Below are positions 24,097 to 35,365 of a DNA stretch of 64,000 nucleotides, one piece after another (within the stretch, counting starts at the first letter, position 1; each line of letters begins with the position of its first letter). This DNA comes from Uloborus plumipes (taxonomy: Eukaryota > Arthropoda > Arachnida > Araneae > Uloboridae), in NCBI GenBank assembly GCA_038373865.1, contig JAXGGA010001166.1, forward strand, positions 102,265 to 166,264, read 5' to 3'. Below the pieces are notes generated by a model, which was not told the origin of the DNA, searched no databases, and was given only the letters and a program-made list of their open reading frames with translations. The position numbers and the translations under genes are program-made.

Positions 24097-25142
24097 TCTA
24101 CTTATATTAAAAACTGAGTATCTTTCTAACTATCTTTCTTTCTAACTATCTTTCTTTCTAACTATCTTTCTTTCTAACTATCTTTCTATGTCACGCTTCT
24201 TTCTCCTGAACGCCAATGAACTGAAAGTCGAACCAGGTACCGATAGATAGGTAATTTTTCAAGCTTCATTAGTTTCAATCTATATAATTATACGATTTTA
24301 ATTAGCGAAGATATCAATTAATAAGTAGTCAAGTTTAAAGCGATTAAGCCTAATAAATGATTAAATATGAAATCCATTCTTGCATTGCAAAACGTGGTTG
24401 CCATGCCATGAAACAATAATAAAAATGAAAATGAGAATTTTGAATGAAGGCTTAACTAAATCAAACACGAAACTCATAAGCGGGCGACTTACATAGTATT
24501 TTTATCGCTAGCTACTTGTAGTATTTTGAAACATTCATTTGTTGAAGAGCCATCTACTTATATTAAAAACTGAGTATCAATGTCTGCTTTTTCTCCTTTG
24601 AGCGAGCTGAACCAAGGGCGGATCCAGCTTCTGGTTAAGGAGGGGGTCATTTTCGGAAAGGGGGGGGGGTCAAAGTGCAATTTTTGTGCAAAAATGGGGT
24701 GGTTTGGCAGTTTTTTCGTAAAATAAGTCCCAAAAATGCAATTTTTTGCTATATTTGGCCGGTTAAGGGGGGGGGGTCATGATCCCCATGACCCCACTCT
24801 GGATCCGCGCCTGAGCTGAACTTACTGAAACTTTCCTCACCATCTTGAAGGCGCGAAGCATCTCAATAATTCGAATGATTTTTTTTATACAGGAAAAAAG
24901 TAAAGGCGTGAAGCGCCTGTTAGCGAGCCGCCTTGGCGGGGAGTAGTTTCTTGACATTTTCCTCACTACTTTCAGGGCACGAAGTGCCCGTGCAACGCCG
25001 GGCCACGTTCGTGGTACGTCTTGAAATCGAATGAACATTAAATTATATCAAATAAAACTTCAGAATGAGGTAAAAGTTAGAGAGGGGGGACGTTATGCAT
25101 CAACATGCCGCAGGAAGCTAATCTAGCTGCCCTGGCAGCTAG
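24097..25142 (+). mobile_element. Non-autonomous Helitron, family Hel1 copy 1
   Basis: The 5' end TCTACTTATATTAAAAACTG follows an A. The 3' end is a hairpin (AGCTGCCCTGGCAGCT) finishing in CTAG before T. This is the Helitron pattern of insertion between A and T. A second, identical 5' end starts at 24553. A (TCTTTCTAACTA)n minisatellite lies at 24122-24188. A hAT MITE is nested at 24613-24812. The same arrangement, inverted, occurs at 52396-53407. No Rep/helicase sequence is present. Confidence 0.8.
24613..24812. mobile_element. hAT MITE nested in a Helitron
   Basis: The ends are CAAGGGCGGATCCAG and the inverse of a similar CGCGGATCCAG terminus. GAGCTGAAC is repeated directly at 24604-24612 and 24813-24821, consistent with an 8-bp hAT duplication plus a shared base. 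The related Helitron copy at 52396-53407 has AGTTCAGCTCGCTC with no insertion at this position, so it supplies the empty site. Confidence 0.85.
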
Positions 25143-25314
25143 TTATTATAAAAAAACTGTATTCAATTACTTACTGGGTTTAAATTATTTTTTAGATCTA
25201 TGTAGCCTGGTTTTTTTTTATATGTATAAAAAATGATCAAATAAGCTTTGAGCTAAAAAAAGGGGGCTAGCACAAAGGAACAGTACGACCCGTACATTTT
25301 AGGTGGAGCTCGGG

Positions 25315-25378
25315 TATTAAGTAGTAAGTTACCGCCCCTAAGCCAGGGCTGAGGCAGAAATACATGCAATACACCAAG
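25315..25378. repeat. SINE-like repeat fragment
   Basis: TAAGCCAGGGCTGAGGCAG and ATACATGCAATACACCA match 2097-2137. Only this outer segment is present. Confidence 0.45.
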
Positions 25379-25492
25379 TAATAGCTGAAGTGGAAATAAA
25401 TTTAATAGTAAATTTATGGTAAGACTTGGTTTCATAGCTGTTGGCGCCAAATATTTCTTGGCTTCAAAAGATCTCAATTCTAAGAGCTTTAA

Positions 25493-25996
25493 CCCATTAA
25501 TGCCTATCTTCCCTTTTTATGGACGGTCCAAAAAAAGGGTCTGAATTGCCCCAAAATGAACATTTCAACCAAATAATCGTGTTCAGTTAGTACCTTGGTA
25601 TTGTTTCAATTCGTTATTAACAGATTGCAGCATATAACCATTGTAAAGTTTGTTCTGTAGCAGTTTTAATATGATCTTTATCAAAAATGACATCCTTCAC
25701 GTCTCAAGAACAAAAATATTTTAAAATGATTCCCAGCTTCCCAGTTTATGTTCATTGCTGATTTTATTTCTACTTATAAAATGTCTTTTTAAATATTATA
25801 TCGTATGCGTAAAAAGTTTTAGTAAAAAAAGTATGTACCCTCTGGGGTCTATTGTAACTTTTAAGGGACGATTCTTCTTCCCTTAATAATATTTTTTTTT
25901 ACATCCTATTTTTTTAATTATTTTTCCTGCCCATTAAACACTGTTTGTAACCAGTATACAAAATATCTTTGGAAAAAAATGTCAGGCGCTAATGGG
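25493..25996 (+). mobile_element. TTAA-flanked MITE (piggyBac-type), family B copy 1
   Basis: TTAA at 25489-25492 and 25997-26000 flanks CCCATTAATGCCTATC and GGCGCTAATGGG. The hairpin-capable GGACGGTCC lies just inside the left end. The 504 bp align along their length with 29153-29638. Confidence 0.85.
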
Positions 25997-26695
25997 TTAA
26001 AGACAACTTTAGTACAAAAGACATTTTGATAATAATAACTAAAAAAAAAAAGAACTGATAATGATGCCAATTTAAAAGCAAAATAAAAGAACAAAGATTA
26101 CAATCTTGAGACAAGGCTGCATTATTTGGTGGGATTGCTATATTTGACAAATATTTTGGGTTGATGTATCTTAAAAACAAAGGGTGGATTTTTGTAATTG
26201 TTAAAGAGAAACCTCCCCAAACAACGCTAAATCTTTTCTCAGAAAATATGAATCCGAGTTATTTAGTTATTTTTGAAGCATGCATGATAATCTATTGGAA
26301 TTTATACTTTCAAAAATCTTGGAATAATTTTTTTGAGCAGTAAGGTTCTGCTTACTTTGTGAGCAATAAGACTCAGCTTAACCGTCATTCCAAGAACTCA
26401 GAACCTGAGCAATTACTCCTGTTTTATCCATGCTTTCCAACAATTTCCCATCATTTCTTTAGTATTTTTATTAGCTTTAAAATGATGTAGCATTTGAGAA
26501 AATGAAATATTTTTTTATTTTTTTGTTATTAACCCCTTCCCGGCTTATCCCGAGCTGGACTCGGGCAAGCGAAATGTTCCATTCTGGCTCATCCCGAGAG
26601 TAGCTCGGGCACGGTGAAAATTAACACTGCACAACCAGTCTTTCAAGAATTATTTCACATGTCCCTTTTATGGTTTCGGATGCTTTTATTTTCTA

Positions 26696-27909
26696 CTAGC
26701 TTAATACCCGGCGTTGCCCGGGTGCTTATTAATACAACATAGCATTCAGGGAAAAAAAGTTTGAAAGAGTTCTATTCATATGGGTATAAAATAATTTGCA
26801 TCAATCTGTCTCTTAGGTACAAACTTTGAAAAAAACTAAAATATTACAGAAAGTTAAACGTTTACAGAAAAATAGTCTTATCAAAAGGTGAAAATTAAAG
26901 ATAAATGTTGTCTGTGCTTTGCCGCGTCCACTGGCATGAAATATATGCACATTAGGGTGATTCAGAAATGTATGGAAAAAAATAAACTTCGTATTTTTGT
27001 GCGTCTTACCCTCTTATTTTGTGCCACTATATCGTTACAACTCACTTTGAGCTATTATTTTATTGACTAATTACTTAGTAGAGTAAACTAACGTTTTAAG
27101 TTATTCCATTTTATATGAAGAATAATATTATTTCGGGTAATGAAGCTATATACTCCAACCCTCGAAATTGCTAATTTTCAACAGAATTCGATCGCGTTGA
27201 GCGACCTCTAAATATTATTCAATTGAGCTAAAATTTTACATACATCACATTCATGAATAGTGTAAAAAAACTGCGGTGTAAGACCAGAGAAATTCAAAAA
27301 AAATTTTTTTTGATTCACCCTAATGCACATGGAAGTGAAAAAATTGCATCAATTTCACTCGCCAAATTTAAAATATTAACTTTTCTCTATTAATTGTTCC
27401 CACCTACAAAGTAAAAATTATTATAACTCAGAAATAAATCTATTTCTCGTTCTGAAGGCTTATCTCCATTACGGACGCAACTGTCGTCGCATTGCAAATT
27501 TGAAATTCAAATCCGTGGTTCTTTTTATAAAGTCCACATGAATTAGAGTGTTTTTTACTTATTTCAATGCTAAAAGGAAATAGGTGAGCCTTAAGTTGAA
27601 AATTCATTACTTTAATCGTAATCATTGTTGGAAAATACTCATATTCAAAAATCTTAAATTTCATCAATTTGAATGCTAAAAGGCCTATCTCGATTACAAT
27701 ATAAATAGGCTTGATTCCTATAAAAGGGTCATTTTTTGGCAAAAATTTAAATTTGAGCTTTTTAGATTTTTTAAAATTTCAAGATCCCGCCTATGAGAAT
27801 TCTAGGGCATCAAGGAACCTCTGTGTCAAGTTTGATGAAAATCTGACGCAAACTGTGGATTTGTATAGAGAACAAGTATACATACACTCATTTTTATAGA
27901 TATAGAAGA
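26696..27909 (-). mobile_element. Non-autonomous Helitron, family Hel2
   Basis: On the minus strand the 5' end TCTTCTATATCTATAAAAAT follows A. The 3' end is a GC-rich hairpin, ACCCGGGCAACGCCGGGT, then ATTAAG and CTAG before T. These are textbook Helitron termini. It is 1.2 kb without Rep/helicase coding sequence, and small ORFs inside show no recognisable domain. It is inserted in family D. Confidence 0.85.
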
Positions 27910-28198
27910 TTGTTGCTACTAGATAACATAACTATACAGTGTTTTGAGCTGTAGATTTAAGATAAGAGTAGGCGCAAAAACCAAAGTATAATGATTTCTG
28001 CCATACAGAAAGCCAACTTTACAGGTAAATACTCATTTATTACTCATTTATTTAAATAGATATTTTTACATTTATTTTTTGGAAATGTTGCATGCGAATG
28101 ATGCTATTATGTTTAAAAAGATATGTATGTATGAAAATAAGCAAAAAAAAAAATTGAAATTTCTTGATCCGTAATCCCGAAATTACTCATTTATTTAA

Positions 28199-28966
28199 CA
28201 CTTTGACTGCCAAGCCGAAATTGCAAATGTTCACCACGGAGCCAAACTTTTTTTTGTGCAATTTGTATTTTTTTCAACATAAAACTATCTATAAAAACAA
28301 TATTTTTCAATCTGACTCATTTTGTAACACATGGGGAGATTTTCATTCTGGCTACCAAAAATGATAGCCAAAGCACACCAAGAAAGTTAGTGTAAATTTT
28401 TCCATGCGTGGCCATGGCTATCTTATTTGATACCCAGCTAAATTCGTCATTTATCAAAAAACTTTGTTTTTTATTATTTTATTTATATGATTTTATTTCT
28501 ATTATTTTGTTTAGGTTAGAATTATTTGAATTTTTATTACAATGAGCAAGAGAAAGTTAACTTCTGAAGAAATTGAAGCTGCGGCTATGAGATGCTATGA
28601 TTCATGGGATGATGAAGACTTTGATTTATTTGATTCTGACGCTGATATTTTATATATATTTATCACATACTCTCTCTCTATTTATATATATTCCCTTTTT
28701 GTTGCATGTTTCAAATATTTAATTTTTCATAAAACTTAGCTCATAAAATCGTCACATATACCAATTTGCGCAAACCACGTATACCTAACACATCGTAGGG
28801 AGCCAAACAATCAAACTCCAATACGATTTTCATGTAACTAATAACATCTTTGATAGCCATGGCCTGAAGTGTTGAAACACCCTGGCTATCATATCGGATA
28901 GCAAGTGTCTCAAATCACTGGAAATATCACTGGATATCACATGTGATAGCCATGGCAGTCAAAGTG
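28199..28966 (+). mobile_element. TTAA-flanked piggyBac-type element, family H, internally deleted
   Basis: CACTTTGACTGCCAAG follows TTAA (28195-28198). The inverse end TGGCAGTCAAAGTG precedes CTAA (28967-28970), a one-base decay. It is 768 bp. Unlike the other families it starts CAC rather than CCC. It holds an ORF at 28542 that looks like the start of a piggyBac-derived transposase, which suggests internal deletion of an autonomous parent. Confidence 0.8.
28542..28739 (+). pseudogene. N-terminal fragment of a PGBD/piggyBac-type transposase
   Basis: The ORF begins MSKRKLTSEEIEAAAMRC and continues with a strongly acidic stretch (residues about 21-35, SWDDEDFDLFDSDAD). piggyBac-family transposases commonly begin with a short basic start, a helix and an Asp/Glu/Ser-rich region. 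After about residue 35 the translation becomes hydrophobic, low-complexity sequence and no DDD catalytic core follows. Its location inside a TTAA element supports the call. The identification rests on composition and context, not alignment. Confidence 0.5.
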
Positions 28967-29152
28967 CTAAATAGATATTTTTACATTTATTTGTAGGAAA
29001 TGTTGCATGCGAATAATGCTATTATGTTAAAAAAGATATGTATGTATGAAAATAAGCATAAAAAAAATTGACATTTTTTGATCCGTAATCCCGAAATAAA
29101 ATGAGCCTGGAAGGGGTTAAAGAAAAGAAAAAAAGAAAAGACGAATTTTTAA

Positions 29153-29638
29153 CTCATTAATGCCTAGCGTCCCTTTTCAAAAAAGGTCCAAAAAAGGGTC
29201 TGAATTTCCCCAAAATGAACATTTCAACAAAATAATAGTGTTCAATTAGTACCTTGGTATTGTTTCAATTTGTTATTAACAGATTGCAGCACACAACTGT
29301 AGCAGTTTAATACGATCTTTATCAAAAATTACATCGTTCACAATGTCAAGAAAAAACCTAAGTTTTCAAAGTTATTCCCAGCTTCCCAGTTTATGTTAAT
29401 TGCTGATTTTATTTCTTCTTATAAAATGTCTTTTTAAATATTATATCGTAGGCAGAAAAAAAATTTAGTAAAAAAAATATGTACCCTCTGGGGTCTATCG
29501 TAACTTTTAAGGGACGATTTTTCTGTCTTTAATGTTTTTTTTTTTACATATGTTTTTTATTATTTTTCCTGTCCATTAAACACTGTTTGTAACCATTATA
29601 CAAAATATCTTTTGAAAAAAATGTCAGGCATTAATGGG
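29153..29638 (+). mobile_element. TTAA-flanked MITE (piggyBac-type), family B copy 2
   Basis: TTAA at 29149-29152 and 29639-29642 flanks CTCATTAATGCCTAGCG and GGCATTAATGGG. It aligns throughout with 25493-25996. It lies 32 bp beyond the right TTAA of family D, closing a 4.1-kb cluster of TTAA elements. Confidence 0.85.
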
Positions 29639-29642
29639 TTAA

Positions 29643-31915
29643 ATTAAACTAAACAAAAGTCTAAATCAAATTTTCGAATGGGGCTTACGAGCTTCTTTAA
29701 GGGGATGGTTGAATTTTGAGACAAATTTCCTGTCAATCCATCAATTGGTATGACTTGATATAGGTAACACACAAACAAAGCTCTCAATATGTTCATTGGT
29801 AAATGAGTGGCTTTAATATAATTTCTGCTATCCGACAAAACTAATAATGGCATTTCTTTTTTTTTTACATATTTATCCAGTCTAGTTACATTTTTTGAAA
29901 AACTAAATGTTTGTACTTTTTAAGTTTGTAATTTGTCATAATTGCTAGTTCTGCTTATTACCACTGTGAATAGAGTTTTTTTTTTGTGCGAGTTATTTTT
30001 TTAGTAATAAATAAATAATATTTTTGTTTTACTATAGTGCTACATCATTTATTAACGCTCAAAATAAATATAGCTGAGGGTGATGCTGTTTTTTTTACTA
30101 CCACTGAAATTTCATTCATGTACTTATAAGCAAGTTCACTCTAGTTATTTTGGAAAAGACTTTTCATAGAAAATTTTGTACCACAGTTCTAGGTTTCGGT
30201 TTTTGTCATTGAAAAATGTGTAGAAATTTCATCTTGGAATCATAATGGTATTTTATCTCGATAATCAATACACTTCTAGCTTTCAGTTCTTGTCATTAAG
30301 AAATACGTAGAAATTTTATCTTGCAGTCATAATGGTATTTTATCTCTATAATTCTTGAAAAACAACCAGCGGGCTCGTAAAATTAAACAAAGGTAAAAAT
30401 AACATGGTGAATTATGATACGATAAGTAGTAAAAATTTGCTCTAACGATAAAACTAAATATACAACTCATACAGTTCCCAGAATCGAGTAGTTCTGTTTC
30501 TTTTAAAATTTCCATATCTCTGAAAACTATCGTAAATTATAATTTCGTTATAGTTTCAGGGCATGCACTTCAAAAGATTAAACTTTCAAAGTACCCGTGT
30601 ACTTTTTTTCTTTCAAAAGTAAGCTTTATAAAACCGCATTCGAAACTATTTTTGCTTATTTATGAAACTTTTCCAGCTCAATTAAATGATAAAATCTACA
30701 ATCGATAAACTTTTTTTTTAATAAGAAAGAATTAAAACTTTTTCCATTCATGTGCCTTTTTAGACGGTAGTAACAAGACAAATTGCTTGTTTTTGGCTCG
30801 TTTTCAAGTTTTAGAAACATGTAAACAAAATTCTAAAGAATGGATTGCTCTTTTTTCCGTATGTTTATTTGGAGCCATCTAGTATCTAAAAAAGTATCTT
30901 GACTGTTTAAAGCAATATGCTTTCATTTTTAGCTTTCCAGCCAAAATTCTAAAGCATCTTTGTGAGGAAGCCAGCCCATAACTCAACAATAGATAACTTT
31001 TATAATAGAGCATACGTATGTTCAGTAGCAGAGGAAAAGCCAACTCGTTTTGATTTGAATGGTTCGCGTCCTTTGTCGATCTTAACATAATGTGTGCTCG
31101 TTTAAATAAACAATTTTAGTAGCAGTAGTTAATAATTTTAGCAGCAGTAGTGGTATTTTCTGTGCCGATCAACTTTACAACTGAAACTGATTAAAAACTT
31201 AAGAAGAAAATTGTACTTAATTGATGGATGAATTTTAGGCACTGGTTGGATAAAGTTTCTATTTGAAGTTTCTTCAATTTATGTGCGGAAAAGCGGCTGA
31301 ATGGAAAATGATAAGATGCTAAGATTATAATTTCAAAAGCGGTTCCGTTGAAGTCTGTAATTATAGATCCTACTGATATTTCGAAGGACTATGTTCGTTG
31401 AGAAAATCTGTTTGAGTTTTTTAAAGTACTCTTAGTAAAACGCTCGTTAAAACTTTTTCTGTGCTGTTTTTTCGCTAATTTTCACTGACAATAGTTTGAC
31501 AGTGCTGTAGAAAGTGAAATCATTTAAGCTGAATACAATTAGAAAATCGTGCACAAAATAAAATTGTACTTTTTCTTCACTATACACAATTGACGCTTGA
31601 CTTCGCAAAATGTTTGGGAATACGTATAAAATGTTCGTAAAAATTAATTTGTAAAATTAAAATGCATCCCACGCTACGTATTCTGTATGGTTAACATATT
31701 TACTTTGCAATTTCAGGAGCTAATATTGCTAATAGACTCTTAATTTTCTATTTTGAGCAACAAAAAAAAAAAAAGAAAGCAAGGTTTGATGAAAAATTTT
31801 AAATACTTTTTTTTTCATTTGTGTTTTTCAAGAAATTCACACACAAGAAAATAAAAACCTCTGAATGAATACGATCTAATTCTAACAGAAACAAATTAAA
31901 ACATATTTTACTATA
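29643..31915. other. AT-rich stretch without recognised features
   Basis: No coding exon, transposon terminus or tandem array was recognised. Around 30180-30340 short sequences such as GTAGAAATTTYATCTTG and CATAATGGTATTTTATCTC recur about 110 bp apart, suggesting a small decayed duplication. Confidence 0.3.
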
Positions 31916-31917
31916 TA

Positions 31918-33337
31918 CACTGCTCGACATTGAAAATGCAACACCAAGAAGGAGTGGTCAGAAAATGATGAAATTTGGTAAGAAGACAGAGACAGCATGG
32001 AACAATAAGTGATATTTATTTCAAAATAAATAAGCAAAATTTAGAGCGAGGACGGCGTCGGCTCAGTAAGAAGTAGGACCACCGCGGATAGCGATGCACG
32101 AAGAAACACGTCTAGGCATGGAGTCAATAAGCCTGCGGATGGTGTCCTGAGGGATGGCACTCCATTCCCTTTCAACCATTTGCCACACTTCGTCTTCTGA
32201 ACGAGGCAGTGACAGGTTCTGCAAACGGCGTCCAATCACGTCCCACACATGTTCGATTGGTGACAAGTCAGGAGAGTATGGTGGCCAGGAAAGCATCTGT
32301 ACACCTCGTAGAGCATGTTGGCTGATTCGAGCACTGTGAGACCGGGCGTTATCCTGTTGAAAAATTGCATTTGGCAGACCCTGAAGGTAGGGGATTGCCA
32401 CCGGCTGCAGTACATTATCTACATATCATTGGGCCATCATAGTGCCCCGAATACGAACTAGAGGTGATACGGAATTGTATGCAATAGCGCCCCAAACCAT
32501 TATGCCACGTTGTCGCGCTGTGGGCCGTTCCACAGTTACTGCCGGATTCGATCTTTCTCCACGTCGACGCCACACACGTATGCGATGACTATCGCTGGAC
32601 AAACAGAAGCGGGATTCATCTGAGAACACTACGGTTTGCCATTCTACCATCCACGTCGCTCTGGTCCGGCACCATTCCAAACGTTGGAGTCTGTGCTGTG
32701 AGGTCAATGGCAGTCTTCTTAGCGGGCGCCGTGATTGCAGGCCACGTGCAACCAGTCGACGGGAAATGGTTCTGGTCGACACAGGAACATCCAGGGTACC
32801 TTGCATGTGCTGCAGAATCGACGTACAAGTGACTTGCGGATCCGCCACAGATTGTCGGTGAATCCGTCGATCCAAGCGCTCTGACGTCACTCTGGCTGCA
32901 CCTGCACCCCTCAATGTGGCTACATTTCCTCTTTCCAACCATCTCCGACACAGCCGATGCACAGTGCTTGCATCCATGTGGGTATCAGCTGCAATTTGAC
33001 GTATGGACCAACCTCCCCTTCTCAGTTCGATCACCATACCCCTTGTAAAGTCGTCTATATGCTGGAAGTGTCTTCGTTGAGGACGGCGTGGCATTTCCTC
33101 CTATCACACGTATCCTTCGAGACAAAAACCAAATTTCTCCGATAATTAGTCTGGCAGAAAAACCAACATGAACATAGCCTACTTTTCAACTTCATTCTCT
33201 TATATCTTACTTCACGTGCGTCGGAGAGCTGCGCATTTCATATCATTTGCATAACTCAGTGACGTGCGTCTACGGTAAAATTTGCATGAATTTCTGACCA
33301 CTCCTTCTTGGTGTTGCATTTTCAATGTCGAGCAATG
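31918..33337 (-). mobile_element. Tc1-like transposon, near-complete
   Basis: Terminal inverted repeats of about 49 bp begin CACTGCTCGACATTGAAAAT on the left and CATTGCTCGACATTGAAAAT on the right, and each is bordered by TA (31916-31917 and 33338-33339). The 1420-bp length is normal for Tc1-like elements. The repeats match at nearly every position, so the copy is probably young. The single gene is on the minus strand and is broken by one stop codon. Confidence 0.93.
32063..33094 (-). pseudogene. Tc1-like transposase with one premature stop
   Basis: The enzyme would excise and reinsert the element at TA sites. The frame starts at the ATG at 33092-33094 and runs 222 codons to TGA at 32426-32428. 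It then continues in the same frame for 120 codons, giving about 343 positions, the usual family length. An N-terminal helix-turn-helix (GWSIRQIAADTHMDASTVHR, near residue 28) is followed by the DDE domain: VVFSDESRF, FQQDNARSH and WPPYSPDLSPIEHVWD. All three acidic residues are present. By my count 32 residues separate the second Asp from the Glu. The TGA lies between the first and second acidic residues, so the copy as written cannot make the full enzyme unless the stop is read through. Confidence 0.9.
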
Positions 33338-33787
33338 TATTTAATCACAAACAATTTAATTTTGTCTTAAACATCATCATTTTATGAAAGTAACCACCTT
33401 CAGAAGCTACACACATGAAGGGCATCATTTTGGTTATTTTTTCCCCAAAATTTTAGATCCATTGCTATTTTAACTGTGAATTAAATCATATCTCTCACAT
33501 GATTTTGGCAAACAATATAAATGTCTCTCATGCAACTTTTCAGGAAAAGAGTAGTTCAATAAGATTTCAGTTTGGATTTTGGTGTGACAAAACCATGTTT
33601 TTGAACACTTGCTGACGTATTTTTTTTTTTTTTGGCTAGGAACATACTTTCGACACAGTTTGAAAGTATCTTTCGAATCCCTTTCTTGTTGTAGAACAAA
33701 TATCATTTGGAGTAAAAGACTCCATCAGTTTTAAAATATCACCAGATACACCACCACCAAAACTTATCTAAACCGTTTTAGAACCCC

Positions 33788-33949
33788 CAGGGCCGCAGAG
33801 AGCTATGTTGGCCAGTCGGAAACTAGGGGCCCGGCACTTAGGGGTACCAGCTTAGAATCGGAGTGGTATTAGATTTACAAGTTTCATAGGGTTGAGGGGC
33901 GCCCGGTGCTCAAACTGACAAAGGGCCATCTTGGCTTTTGGCTGCCCTG
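33788..33949. mobile_element. hAT-like MITE
   Basis: The ends are CAGGGCCGCAG and the inverse of CAGGGCAGCC. The flanks AGAACCCC (33780-33787) and GGAACCCT (33950-33957) agree at 6 of 8 positions, compatible with an aged 8-bp hAT duplication. The element is GC-richer than its surroundings and has no ORF. Confidence 0.55.
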
Positions 33950-33969
33950 GGAACCCTCTTCATGCTTAA

Positions 33970-34251
33970 CCTATTTATGCCCAAGTTTTTTTTAACAATT
34001 TTTTTCAAGTTTAATCTGCTTAAAACTCTTACTTGGAATGGTTTATACACCTTTTAGGCTTGAAATAGTTCGCCGTTGCCATATTTATTAAGTTATTTGA
34101 CGTCTTGTTTATGGGATATTTTGCAGATATGTGAACAAAATAAGACCTTACTTGACTTTACTTGTGCAAAGTAACGTTACAGAAGGCATCTCTGATCAAT
34201 TTTGAGCAAATAATTTTAAAATAGTTTAATTTTATGAAACATAAGTTCGCA

Positions 34252-34282
<31 letters not shown>

Positions 34283-34507
34283 CTTTCTATGGCTACCTAT
34301 GGTGGATCATTGCTTGACTGATTTGTCTGAAAATAGCTGTCTATAAATAAACTCTGATGTCCAAATAGTGGCTCTAACTGGTTTTCTCAAGAAGAAGGAC
34401 TATTTAACTTGTGAAAGATAGCTTTAGTAAACTGATATACTCATTACAGGTTTTTGTCTGCAGTAACTAACAAGCGTCCCGTTTTTAGGACACTGGGCAT
34501 AAATGGG
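33970..34507 (-). mobile_element. TTAA-flanked MITE (piggyBac-type), family A copy 2
   Basis: TTAA (33966-33969) and CTAA (34508-34511) border inverted ends that read CTATTTATGCCCAAG and CACTGGGCATAAATGGG. It is the inverse of the copies at 1549, 36086 and 40523. A TA dinucleotide run lies at about 34259-34281. Confidence 0.85.
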
Positions 34508-35365
34508 CTAATAGTTGGTTGGATACAAGCGGATAACATGCACTGACGCACAATAAGATGAATTACTTACGCCTCTTTGTCCCTTTCCACAGAAACTATT
34601 TGAGATCTCTACTCAAAGAGACTGGGACTAGAGAAAGTGTTTTTTAGTTACAAGTGTCCTGTAAAGGGTACTGCTAAACAGTTTCAAAAATACAATTTCA
34701 CTTCAAAATCCAAACTAGCTCGAAGTCATGTGAATCATTTAACTATTTTTTTTGTAGGAGAATGAGGCATAGAGTGAAATAGTTAAAATAACATTTTGCA
34801 ATAATACTAGCATTAAAATATTAGTTTTTATTTTTAGTTGTAAATTTTAGGCAAAGGGAATATTTTTGTGATGAAAAATTTTGAAAATACGTCTCATCAA
34901 TAGAACAGACAAATGAGTGAATAAAATAGTAAATGAGATCATAAATGAATAATTGGCTAAATATGCGGATGAAATGGAGGAGTGTAAATGAATTAAGAAT
35001 GAATACGTGAGATATTTCTTTATGAATGAACAAGTATAAACAAAATAAACTATTACACATTGCCTAGCATGCACTTGACAAATTGCATTAAACAATTAAA
35101 ATTAAAACATTTAACATTAATTAAGTTAGTTCTAGTCTGGAAACAATAGATATCAGTCGATATTTAAAATGGCGATTACACAAACTTACAATAACGAAAT
35201 TGTTTTTGATAAACCTTGATAGATTACAATATATGTATCTCAAATTTTGGCTGTGACTTTAATATTTCACATGAGTTTTTAATTTTTTTTTTGATTAAGA
35301 TCAATTATGTGTTTAAGAACTAAAATAATGCTAGATTAATGGCTCTGACAGCTGAAAACACTTTA

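Larger units (their letters stand above)
28036..29095 (+). repeat. Tandem duplication of about 143 bp, one unit carrying a transposon
   Basis: The segment from about 28045 to 28187 (TTTAAATAGATATTTTTAC through GATCCGTAATCCCGAAAT) reappears at about 28967-29095. The second unit is split at its TTAA by the element at 28199-28966. The first unit keeps the unoccupied TTAA at 28052-28055. Confidence 0.8.
26533..29116 (+). mobile_element. TTAA-flanked element (piggyBac-type), family D, with nested insertions
   Basis: TTAA at 26529-26532 and 29117-29120 flanks CCCCTTCCCGGCTTATC and the inverse of CCCCTTCCAGGCTCAT. Within it are a Helitron (26696-27909), a TTAA element of another family (28199-28966) and a tandem duplication of about 143 bp near the right end. 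Without these it would be roughly 450 bp, similar to other families here. CCCGAGC/CTCGGG hairpins lie inside the left end. Confidence 0.8.
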
